DNA of 5,638 nucleotides from Anammoximicrobium sp032229885 (GCA_032229885.1 JAVYAJ010000293.1:1-5638), one strand, 5' to 3'. Positions 1 to 5,638 are shown, counted from the stretch's first letter. Numbers and translations are program-made. The notes: generated by a model not told the origin, from the sequence alone.

Positions 1-45
1 CGGCTCGACCGGCTCGACCGGCTCGACCGGCTCGACCGGCTCGAT
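1..45. repeat. 9-bp tandem repeat, five copies
   Basis: The unit CGGCTCGAC is repeated head to tail at 1-9, 10-18, 19-27, 28-36 and 37-45; only the last copy differs, ending in T. The array touches the window edge, so the copy number may be higher. In the frame of the downstream gene it reads Arg-Leu-Asp five times; the other two forward frames are also open here. It could be a coding repeat, or a spacer between the preceding gene and this operon segment that happens to lack stop codons. Confidence 0.9.
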
Positions 46-1311
46 CTGCTCGGTCTGCCCGACTCGGTCGACCTTTCCAAGCGGCGCGGACAACCCGGTT
101 CTCGCGGGCGGCGCGAGGATCGCAACCCGCTCGGTCCGTCGTGCCCATGTGGAGCCGGCTCGGCCACGCGCCGCGAGTTCCGCCACGCGGCTCGGTACAC
201 ATGGCTCGCGGGCGCGGTCGTCGTGCTGCTCGCGGCAAGCGGCTGTCGTGGCGGGCAGCCAGCGGACACGGCGTCGGCAGAGCGCACCCAGGCTGCGCAG
301 TCGGGTTCCGCTGCGCAGTCGAGTTCCAGCGCCCCGTCCAGTTCCGCTGCCCAGGCAACCCCCGCCGCGCAGCGGTCGTCTGCGCCCATCGCGCAGGGCG
401 CAGCGCGCCGGACGGCGGCTGACGGCGTCGCACGGACCGAAGTCGACCGCGGTCTGATCAAACTGACGGTCGAAGTCGCCCCGGCGCCCGCGCGTCTGTC
501 GGACGAGCCGACATTGACGTTGACGATCGACGCCGCCCAGGGCGTGCAGGTCGAAAAACCGCCGTTCGGCGAAGCGATCGGCGAGTTTCAGATCCATGAT
601 TTTCGCGAGCCGCTCCCCGAGATCCGCGGCGATCGCGAGATCCAGCGGCAGATCTACACGCTCGAGCCGCTGCGGGCCGGCACGTTGCAGATCGATCCGA
701 TTTGCGTGGCTTTTACCGACCGCCGCCGCACGGGTGACGGCCAGCGGCACACGATCCAAACCGAGGCCTTAGAGATCGAGGTCACGTCGATCGAGGGAAC
801 CGCGACGCCGTCCCTGGACGCGCTGAAACCGTTGGCCGGGCCGGTCGAGCTTCCTCCGGCCGGGATGGCTCGCGGCCCGTGGCTTCTCGCCGCGGCGCTG
901 GCTGCCGGGCTGGGCGTCGTCGGCTTCTGGTGGTGGCGTCGTCGTCGCGCGGTTGTCGAACGCCCGCTGTCTGCGCAAGAACTGGCGTATCTCGAACTGG
1001 ACGCGTTGCTGCGCGAGGATCTGGCGGCCACGGATGTCAAGGCGTTCTACGTCCGCCTGACAGGGATCGTCCGGCGTTTCATCGAGCGGACGACCGGCGT
1101 GCGAGCGCCGGAGCTGACGACCGAAGAGTTCCTGCACGAGATCGGCCGAGGCGAGCTGTTTTCCGCCGACGAACGCACGCGGTTGAAGGCGTTTCTCGAG
1201 CTTGCCGATCTGGTCAAGTTCGCCGCTCGGCAACCGACCGCCGACGACATCGAGCAGACGTTCCGGCGGGCTCAGGACTTTTTGGGCCTGCCGCCCTCGG
1301 AGGCCGCATGA
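1..1311 (+). CDS. BatD-like membrane protein, 5' end unresolved
   Basis: Likely an envelope subunit of a Bat complex. Numbering from GTG 223, the first conventional start in this frame (362 residues): a Ser/Ala/Gln/Pro linker at 9-75, a beta-rich Ig-like region at about 76-190, a membrane helix at 219-238 followed by four Arg, and a cytoplasmic helical domain at 248-356. The last contains RAPELTTEEFLHEI and ADLVKFA, typical of the BatD/DUF4381 C-terminal domain. Translation probably begins upstream of 223. The same frame is open to base 1 and reads RREFRHAARYTWLAGAVVVL directly before LAASGC, a basic n-region, hydrophobic core and lipobox-like Cys (Cys8). No ATG, GTG or TTG lies in frame from 1 to 222, so the gene may start before the window or use a rare start such as CTG 46 or 55. 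GTG 223 has no Shine-Dalgarno site and would destroy the signal peptide. The stop overlaps the next start. The family is fairly sure; the start is not. Confidence 0.8.
   Translation, partial: RLDRLDRLDRLDRLDLLGLPDSVDLSKRRGQPGSRGRREDRNPLGPSCPCGAGSATRREFRHAARYTWLAGAVVVLLAASGCRGGQPADTASAERTQAAQSGSAAQSSSSAPSSSAAQATPAAQRSSAPIAQGAARRTAADGVARTEVDRGLIKLTVEVAPAPARLSDEPTLTLTIDAAQGVQVEKPPFGEAIGEFQIHDFREPLPEIRGDREIQRQIYTLEPLRAGTLQIDPICVAFTDRRRTGDGQRHTIQTEALEIEVTSIEGTATPSLDALKPLAGPVELPPAGMARGPWLLAAALAAGLGVVGFWWWRRRRAVVERPLSAQELAYLELDALLREDLAATDVKAFYVRLTGIVRRFIERTTGVRAPELTTEEFLHEIGRGELFSADERTRLKAFLELADLVKFAARQPTADDIEQTFRRAQDFLGLPPSEAA
1299..1303 (+). promoter_or_regulatory. Ribosome binding site for the BatA-like gene
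   Basis: GGAGG lies inside the last codons of the BatD-like gene. It is 4 bases before the ATG at 1308 and 7 bases before the adjacent ATG at 1311. The wider spacing is closer to optimal, so 1311 may be the start actually used. The choice changes the protein by one Met only. Confidence 0.7.
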
Positions 1312-2378
1312 TGGACTGGCGTCTGCAAGATCCGTTTTGGCTGGGGCTGGCCCCGATCGTGTTGGCCGCCGTGTGGTGGAACGTCTGGGGGCGGCGTCCG
1401 CACGCCGTGCTGTACAGCAGCGCGGCCCTGTTGCGCGGCCTGCCGATCACGTTGGCGATGCGCGTAAAACGGCTGCTGCCGTGGATGCAAGCCGCCGGTC
1501 TGCTGCTGGTCGTCCTCGCACTGGCTCGACCGCAGCGCGGCCTGCGCGAGTTTCGCGTGCGGACCGAAGGCATCGCCATCCAGATGTGCCTGGACCGTTC
1601 GGGGTCCATGCAAGCCCTGGATTTTCTGTTGGACGGCGAGCGGGTCGATCGTCTGGCGGCGGTCAAACGCGTTTTTCGCGATTTCGTCGTCGGTCGCGAA
1701 GGATTGCCGGGCCGCCCCGACGATTTGATCGGGCTGATCGCGTTCGGCGGCTATGCCGAGGCCAAGGCGCCGTTGACGCTCGATCACGGCGCGCTGCTTC
1801 AGGTATTGGACACGGTGCACGTCGCGCGTCCGATCACCGACGCTCGCGGACGGATCGTCAACCGGGCGTTGTTGGAGGAGGAAACGGCCACGGCGATCGG
1901 CGACGCGCTGCTGATGGCCGTCGATCGACTGAAGGACGCGCAGGCCAAGAGCAAGGTCATTCTGCTGTTGTCCGACGGCGAACAGACCGCGGGGATCGCC
2001 GATCCGCGGCAGGGCGCCGAGGCGGCGAAAGCGTTTGGCGTCAAGGTCTATTCGATCGGCGTCGGCGCCAACGGCAGCGCGCCGTTTCCCGCCCTCGACA
2101 GCTTTGGCCGGTCGGTGCTGGTTCGGCAGAACCTGCGGCTGGACGAAGCGACGCTCAAAATGGTCGCCGAGGTGACCGGGGGAAAATACTTCAACGCCCA
2201 GGACACGCAAGCCCTGTTCGATGTGTACGCTCAGATCGATCGTTTGGAGAAGACGGCCACCGAGGGGCGACTGTACACCGAGTACCGCGAACTGTACGTC
2301 TGGTTCTTGCTGCCCGGCCTGGGCCTGATCCTCGCACAAGCCGTGTTGTCCGCCACCCGTTTTCGTTCGTTACCATAG
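1308..2378 (+). CDS. batA: BatA-like vWA-domain membrane protein
   Basis: Predicted membrane-anchored vWA protein of 356 residues, close to the usual BatA size. Order: membrane helices at about 10-27 and 58-74 with a basic cytoplasmic loop between them, a vWA domain at about 88-310, and a C-terminal helix at about 328-348. The metal-binding MIDAS site is complete: Asp96, Ser98 and Ser100 in LDRSGSM, Thr195 in TAIGDAL, and Asp223 in LLSDGEQT, so divalent-metal-dependent partner binding should be possible. The sandwich is expected outside the cytoplasmic membrane. ATG 1308 forms an ATGA overlap with the upstream stop; ATG 1311 is an equally good start. The overlap and a ribosome site inside the previous gene indicate coupled translation. 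In known Bat operons BatA works with BatB and a MoxR ATPase. The symbol follows domain layout and gene order; batA and batB are paralogues and could be swapped. Confidence 0.88.
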   Translation: MMDWRLQDPFWLGLAPIVLAAVWWNVWGRRPHAVLYSSAALLRGLPITLAMRVKRLLPWMQAAGLLLVVLALARPQRGLREFRVRTEGIAIQMCLDRSGSMQALDFLLDGERVDRLAAVKRVFRDFVVGREGLPGRPDDLIGLIAFGGYAEAKAPLTLDHGALLQVLDTVHVARPITDARGRIVNRALLEEETATAIGDALLMAVDRLKDAQAKSKVILLLSDGEQTAGIADPRQGAEAAKAFGVKVYSIGVGANGSAPFPALDSFGRSVLVRQNLRLDEATLKMVAEVTGGKYFNAQDTQALFDVYAQIDRLEKTATEGRLYTEYRELYVWFLLPGLGLILAQAVLSATRFRSLP

Positions 2379-2382
2379 CGAT

Positions 2383-5358
2383 ATGCGTTGGGAAAGCCCG
2401 ATCTGGTTGTTTGCCTTGTGGGTGCTGCCGCCGCTGGCCGCCGTGCTGTTCTATGCGCACCGACGTCGCGCGGCCGCCGCGCGGCGGTTTGCCGATGCGG
2501 TGATGTTGTCGCGGCTGCTGCCGCCGTCGGGCGCGCGGCGCGCCTGGGTCAAGGGCGGCATGTTGATCGTCGGCGTCGCGCTGTTGATCGTCGCCGCGGC
2601 GCGTCCGCGGTTCGGCGTCTATTTCGAGCACGTCTCGGCCCGCGGCGTGGATCTGTTCGTACTGTTGGACGTCTCGCGCTCGATGTTGGCCGAGGACGTA
2701 GCGCCCAACCGCTTGGAACGCGCCAAGTCCGATATCCGCGATCTGCTGGCCAGACTGTCGGGCGATCGCGTCGGCTTGATTGCGTTTGCCGGGGCTCCGG
2801 CGGTGGTCGTGCCGCTGACCAGCGACCACGGATTCTTTTTGAACGCGCTCGAGGCGGTCGATACGAACACCGCGCCACGCGGCGGAAGCCTGATCGGCGA
2901 CGCGATCCGCAAAGCGGTCGAATCGCTCGACGTCACACGCGATCGCGATCAAGTGCTCGTCTTGATCACCGACGGGGAAGACCAGGATTCGTTCCCGCTC
3001 GAAGCCGCTGAAAGCGCCGCCGAGCGTCAGATCAAGATCTTCACGGTCGGTCTCGGCGACGTCACCGAGGGGCGTCGGATCCCGATCCGTGACGACACGA
3101 ACCAGGTGCGATACCTGAAGCACGAAGGCCAGGAGATCTGGTCGCGAATGGATGAACGCCTGTTGAAAGAGATCGCGCTCAAGACGTCCGGCGCGTATAT
3201 CCCCGCCCGCACCCGGGCCTACGACCTGGGAAAGATCTACGAGCAACACCTGGCCGGCCTGACGCGCGGCGAGATCCAGGCCGAGAAACGCAAGCGGTAT
3301 GCCGAGCGATTTCAATGGTTCGTATTCCTGGCGCTGATCGCGCTGCTGGGCGAGATGCTCGTCAGCCCCTATCCGCGTGTGCCGCGGGCGGCCAGAAGCC
3401 GCCGGGCGGGCAACGACAAGGACAACGATAGGGATAACGATAAGGATAACGGCGCCGACGCCCGTACCGACGCGTACCGGACGGAGGACGCGCTGCGCGC
3501 TGGCGATCGCCAGAAGTCTCGCGATCACGCGATATCACCGCCCGCCGGCAACGCGCGGAACGTCGGCCGCGTGGCACTGCTGGCCGGCCTGCTGTTCGGC
3601 GGGCTGATCCCGTCAGGTCCGGCCACGGGCTCGACGGGCGAAGCCGCGCGGCGGGTTACGGCCGGCGTACGGGAGTTCGCCCGCGGCCAGTACGCCGAGG
3701 CGGCTCGCCACTTTGCCGAAGCCGACGTCGCCCTGCCGGACGATCCGCGGATCGCCTACGATCAGGCTTGCGCCTGGGCCGCCAGCGGCGATGCAGACAA
3801 GGCCGTCGAACTGTTCCAGCGGGCGGCGCTCGGACGCGATCAACAGATCGCCGCCGCCTCGCACTACAACCTGGGGGGACTGGCCGCCGCGAAGGCGCGG
3901 ACCTTGTTCGGCGCGCAGCCCGAATCGGCCGCGCCGGAGACTCGCGAGCAAGGCCTGCACTTGCTCGGACAGGCCGTGGCCCACTATCGCGACTGTCTGC
4001 GAGTACAACCCGAACACGCCGACGCCCGGCACAACCTGGAATTGCTCCGGCAGTGGATCAAATACATGCAGCAGGCGTGGGCCGAGCGCGACCGACAACA
4101 ACGGCACAAGGACATGAACCTGCTGCAGATGCTGGAGAGGATCACGACCGAACAGACGACGCTGCGTCGGGCAGTTCAGGCTGTTGCGCACCAGGACGAT
4201 TCGCCGACTCGCCGTCAAGCGGCATCCGCGGCCAGGCAGCAACAGCGGGAACTCGCCGACGAGATCGAGCCGCTGAAAGACAAGATCCGCGAGACACTCG
4301 CTCAACCCGCGCCGCCCGCGCCCGGCACGCCCGCGCCCGGCGCGCCCACCGCGCCGCCTCAGACCGCCGCCGCGGATGTCGAGCACGCCATCGACCTGCT
4401 GCACGGGTTGGCCGACCGTGCGCACGAAAGCATGGATCAGGCGGCTCGAGATCTGGCCAAACAGGATTTGGTCGCCGCCGGCGGCGCTCAACAGGCGGCG
4501 CTCGATTCGCTCGAGGACATCTATCTCGCCGTGGCGCCCTTTCCGCTGCTGGTCACCACGACGATGGCTCGACAACAGAAACTGGTGGCTCGCGCCAAGC
4601 GCGCGATCGACGACACGGGCAAGGCGGACGAGGACGCGGGCGAGCAAGATACGTCGGAGACCGCGCCGCCGGCGGCAAAGACAGCCGCGCAGCCGGACGA
4701 GCAGGCCGACCGCGCGTCCGACTTGTCCGCACAAGCGCACGAGCAGACGCTCATCCGTCGCCGCGGCGAAGTCCTGCCGCGGCGGGCCGAGCAGGAATTG
4801 AAACAATTGCCTCCGCCCGTGGCCGGCCCTGCCCCGCCGCCCGGGAAATCGTCGTCTGGCGATGCCGCGTCCACGGCCGCGCCCGCCGATCTTCGGCCCG
4901 CGCTGCAGAAGGCCGTCGAAGTCGGACCTCAGATCGCGCCGCTAGCGCAACAAGCGGCTGAAGACCTGGAAAAAGCCCGTCCCGGCGATGCCCTGCCACG
5001 CCAGGAGCAGACGCTCGAGCTGTTGCGTCAGATCGCCGACCTGCTGCCCAAACAGCCGCAGCAAGACCAACAACAGGATGAACAACAAGACCAGCAGTCA
5101 CAAGAGCAGCAGTCACAGGACCAACAGTCGCAGAATCAACAGCCGAACGAGCAACAGGAGGATCGGTCGGACGATCAGCAGGACCAACAATCCGCGCCGC
5201 AGGCCGCCGACGGCAAGCGCGAGACGTCGGAGATGACGCGGCAACAAGCCGAATCGCTGATGCGCCAAATCCGCGAACGCGATCGCCAGCATCGCGAGAA
5301 ACAACAGCAGCTTCGCCAGTTCCGCCGCGGAGGGGTGGCGGTCGACAAAGACTGGTGA
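2383..5358 (+). CDS. batB: BatB-like vWA protein fused to TPR and Gln-rich arm (BatB-BatC type)
   Basis: A 991-residue fusion, about three times a normal BatB. Residues 1-330 are BatB-like: helices at 7-25 and 57-74, a vWA domain at about 88-305 with MIDAS residues Asp96, Ser98, Ser100 (LLDVSRSM) and Asp197 (ITDGED), and a helix at 311-329. Ser169 (GGSLIGDA) stands where the family usually has Thr. A basic, NDKD-repeat linker (330-394) leads to a fourth hydrophobic segment (395-412), then TPR-like helices (about 424-555; e.g. EFARGQYAEAARHFAEAD), a charged helical region (560-640), a Pro/Ala linker (641-660), two copies of a 54-residue helical module (664-717, 835-888), a Gln/Asp tract (891-938) and a basic helical end finishing in VDKDW. 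Positive-inside reasoning places the vWA and TPR parts in the periplasm and the linker in the cytoplasm. The gene starts 4 bases after the BatA-like stop without a clear Shine-Dalgarno, suggesting translational coupling. Codon use stays G/C-ending throughout. Confidence 0.88.
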   Translation: MRWESPIWLFALWVLPPLAAVLFYAHRRRAAAARRFADAVMLSRLLPPSGARRAWVKGGMLIVGVALLIVAAARPRFGVYFEHVSARGVDLFVLLDVSRSMLAEDVAPNRLERAKSDIRDLLARLSGDRVGLIAFAGAPAVVVPLTSDHGFFLNALEAVDTNTAPRGGSLIGDAIRKAVESLDVTRDRDQVLVLITDGEDQDSFPLEAAESAAERQIKIFTVGLGDVTEGRRIPIRDDTNQVRYLKHEGQEIWSRMDERLLKEIALKTSGAYIPARTRAYDLGKIYEQHLAGLTRGEIQAEKRKRYAERFQWFVFLALIALLGEMLVSPYPRVPRAARSRRAGNDKDNDRDNDKDNGADARTDAYRTEDALRAGDRQKSRDHAISPPAGNARNVGRVALLAGLLFGGLIPSGPATGSTGEAARRVTAGVREFARGQYAEAARHFAEADVALPDDPRIAYDQACAWAASGDADKAVELFQRAALGRDQQIAAASHYNLGGLAAAKARTLFGAQPESAAPETREQGLHLLGQAVAHYRDCLRVQPEHADARHNLELLRQWIKYMQQAWAERDRQQRHKDMNLLQMLERITTEQTTLRRAVQAVAHQDDSPTRRQAASAARQQQRELADEIEPLKDKIRETLAQPAPPAPGTPAPGAPTAPPQTAAADVEHAIDLLHGLADRAHESMDQAARDLAKQDLVAAGGAQQAALDSLEDIYLAVAPFPLLVTTTMARQQKLVARAKRAIDDTGKADEDAGEQDTSETAPPAAKTAAQPDEQADRASDLSAQAHEQTLIRRRGEVLPRRAEQELKQLPPPVAGPAPPPGKSSSGDAASTAAPADLRPALQKAVEVGPQIAPLAQQAAEDLEKARPGDALPRQEQTLELLRQIADLLPKQPQQDQQQDEQQDQQSQEQQSQDQQSQNQQPNEQQEDRSDDQQDQQSAPQAADGKRETSEMTRQQAESLMRQIRERDRQHREKQQQLRQFRRGGVAVDKDW
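3412..3450 (+). repeat. 12-bp tandem repeat coding the NDKD linker
   Basis: Three imperfect 12-bp units (3412-3423, 3424-3435, 3436-3447) plus AAC encode Asn-Asp-Lys/Arg-Asp three times, residues 344-356 of the fusion protein. The units differ mainly at third positions (GAC/GAT) and AAG/AGG. The tract is visibly richer in A than its surroundings. It sits in the predicted cytoplasmic linker between the BatB-like part and the TPR part. Confidence 0.85.
3565..3618 (+). other. Fossil signal peptide at the fusion joint
   Basis: Residues 395-412 of the fusion protein (VGRVALLAGLLFGGLIPS) are preceded by a short Arg-bearing stretch and followed by small residues and Gly/Thr/Ala. This is the layout of an export signal. 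Standalone TPR proteins of Bat operons are usually exported, so I infer that this is the former signal of a separate gene, now an internal membrane helix. No good start codon with a ribosome site is visible just before it; GTG at 3571 would fall inside the hydrophobic core. Confidence 0.5.
4313..4362 (+). repeat. Short GC-rich repeat coding a Pro/Ala linker
   Basis: GCCCGCGCCCGGC occurs at 4314-4326 and again at 4329-4341 (15-bp period), followed by a degenerate third unit. It encodes the APGTPAPGAPTAPP-type linker at about residues 645-658, separating the TPR/charged helical region from the first 54-residue module. It looks like a flexible spacer. Confidence 0.65.
4372..5046 (+). repeat. Internal protein duplication, two 54-residue modules
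   Basis: Residues 664-717 (bases 4372-4533) align without a gap to residues 835-888 (bases 4885-5046), a constant offset of 171 residues. By hand I count about 14 identities in 54, most of them in the second half: AA-D-L-K aligned with AA-D-L-K, then a shared Gln and a shared L-L-I spacing (AARDLAKQD/AAEDLEKAR; ALDSLEDI/TLELLRQI). The pattern is amphipathic and helical. The DNA copies have diverged strongly, so this is an old duplication. The 117 residues between are low-complexity and charged. Confidence 0.6.
5053..5196 (+). repeat. Gln/Asp-rich low-complexity coding tract
   Basis: Residues 891-938 of the fusion protein are mostly Gln with Asp, Glu, Ser and Asn, built from irregular units such as DQQ, EQQSQ and DQQSQ. 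Both CAA and CAG are used, so it is not a pure triplet run. Such tracts are common near the C-terminus of large TPR proteins of this operon type, which is family knowledge held with moderate certainty. It probably forms a long polar or coiled spacer. Confidence 0.8.
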
Positions 5359-5449
5359 GCATCGTTCGAGAGACAACTGACGCAGTCTGCACCGCGTCGC
5401 TCGGCCTGCTCGCTGGAAAGACGCGGGATATAGAGTCTTAGTTCGTATC
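5359..5449. other. Post-operon spacer without a gene
   Basis: I find no credible coding region, tRNA or other RNA here. It includes an A/T-richer patch at about 5426-5449, ahead of the inverted repeat that may end the transcript. Confidence 0.6.
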
Positions 5450-5475
5450 ATGCGCGCACGATGCGCGCATCTTGT
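5450..5475. terminator. Candidate transcription terminator hairpin
   Basis: ATGCGCGCA (5450-5458) pairs perfectly with TGCGCGCAT (5462-5470) across a CGA loop, a 9-bp GC-rich stem starting 92 bases after the last stop. Only CTTGT follows, so the U-tract of a standard intrinsic terminator is weak. The same bases can be read as a direct repeat (ATGCGCGCA at 5450 and 5461) and as a 12-bp palindrome (5460-5471), so a protein-binding site is an alternative. Confidence 0.35.
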
Positions 5476-5500
5476 ACAGTGGTCTGACACTACGCTTTTG

Positions 5501-5638
5501 GGTTGCGGGCGACAGCCCGCGTAGGTGAAATTGGCATTGGACGACTGTTGCGCAGCACAGACGACAGGAAGCGTGTTGGCCGAAGGCCATCACCAACGTA
5601 GCCTGGGGCAACGCCCCAGGAGTCAGAGGTGATAGCAA
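5501..5638. repeat. Hairpin cluster, candidate dispersed repeat
   Basis: Three perfect short hairpins lie within 120 bases: GCGGGC/GCCCGC with loop GACA (5505-5520), TGGCC/GGCCA with loop GAA (5577-5589), and CCTGGGGC/GCCCCAGG with loop AAC (5602-5620). None has a T-run. The stretch runs off the window end. The motifs, especially the last with its AACG-type loop, resemble dispersed intergenic repeats that I associate with planctomycete genomes; this is recall, not a search. The minus strand is open for 66 codons across it (5638 to 5438), but this looks like a repeat-derived reading frame, not a gene. Confidence 0.5.

Noticed and set aside
1..45. Tandem repeat as a CRISPR array or iteron-type origin
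   Set aside because: Units are 9 bp with no spacers, too short for CRISPR. No replication gene or AT-rich unwinding region is nearby.
149..457. Alternative plus-strand frames over the start of the first gene
   Set aside because: They give Arg/Ala/Pro/Ser-rich peptides without a signal or domain, while the chosen frame gives a signal-like segment and continues into the BatD-like domain.
3412..3450. A-rich repeat as a frameshift or programmed slippage site
   Set aside because: There is no homopolymer or canonical slippery heptamer, and the same frame continues cleanly into the TPR region.
2191..3528. Long minus-strand open frame opposite the two vWA genes (445 codons)
   Set aside because: It is antisense to clear vWA coding sequence with intact MIDAS motifs. 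The translation is Arg/Gln/Asp-rich without a recognisable fold, as expected from high-GC antisense frames.
3613..4806. Long minus-strand open frame opposite the TPR region (397 codons)
   Set aside because: It mirrors the codon bias of the plus-strand gene and gives a Gly/Arg/Leu-rich sequence without motifs.
5472..5496. Possible promoter: TTGTAC followed by TACGCT
   Set aside because: The spacing is only 13 bases, the -10 match is poor, and no gene follows in the window.
5438..5638. A 66-codon minus-strand reading frame, open at the window end
   Set aside because: It runs across the hairpin cluster, so its peptide is set by inverted repeats. No domain or ribosome site is recognisable. It is most likely a repeat-derived frame.

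Overview
The window is GC-rich, with strongly G/C-ending codons in its genes. It carries three co-directional plus-strand genes packed as one operon, followed by about 280 bases of non-coding DNA. The gene content is an Ig-like/TM/helical BatD-like protein, a BatA-like von Willebrand A (vWA) membrane protein, and a BatB-like vWA protein fused to a TPR and Gln-rich arm. This is the membrane part of a Bat ('Bacteroides aerotolerance') operon, normally found with a MoxR AAA+ ATPase and a DUF58 protein. The gene set, its order and the style of the hairpin-rich 3' DNA suggest Planctomycetota. That is an inference from family knowledge; no rRNA or marker gene is present to prove it.

Layout. Bases 1-45 are five copies of a 9-bp tandem repeat. 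The reading frame of the first gene is open through this repeat to the window edge. The first conventional start in that frame is GTG at 223, but a convincing lipoprotein-type signal lies mostly upstream of it, so the true 5' end is probably outside the window. The BatD-like gene ends at 1311 and overlaps the BatA-like gene (1308-2378). Four bases later comes a 991-residue gene (2383-5358). From 5359 to 5638 I see no gene: there is a 9-bp inverted repeat about 90 bases after the last stop (a possible terminator), then a cluster of perfect GC hairpins resembling a dispersed repeat.

How the parts may work together. Positive-inside reasoning puts both vWA domains outside the cytoplasmic membrane, each held by two N-terminal helices and one C-terminal helix. 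The BatD-like protein puts a beta-rich domain outside and a helical domain inside. The large protein crosses the membrane a fourth time, which would return its TPR and Gln-rich region to the periplasm. A MoxR ATPase and DUF58 protein would be expected upstream, just outside the window. In known Bat systems the complex is thought to act in envelope stress tolerance or as a MoxR-coupled chaperone; the substrate cannot be read from the sequence.

Most notable points: the BatB-TPR fusion with what looks like a fossil signal peptide at the joint, an ungapped 54-residue internal duplication in its arm, the unresolved 5' end of the first gene, and the hairpin cluster at the 3' end. I see no phage, CRISPR, tRNA, rRNA or insertion-sequence features.
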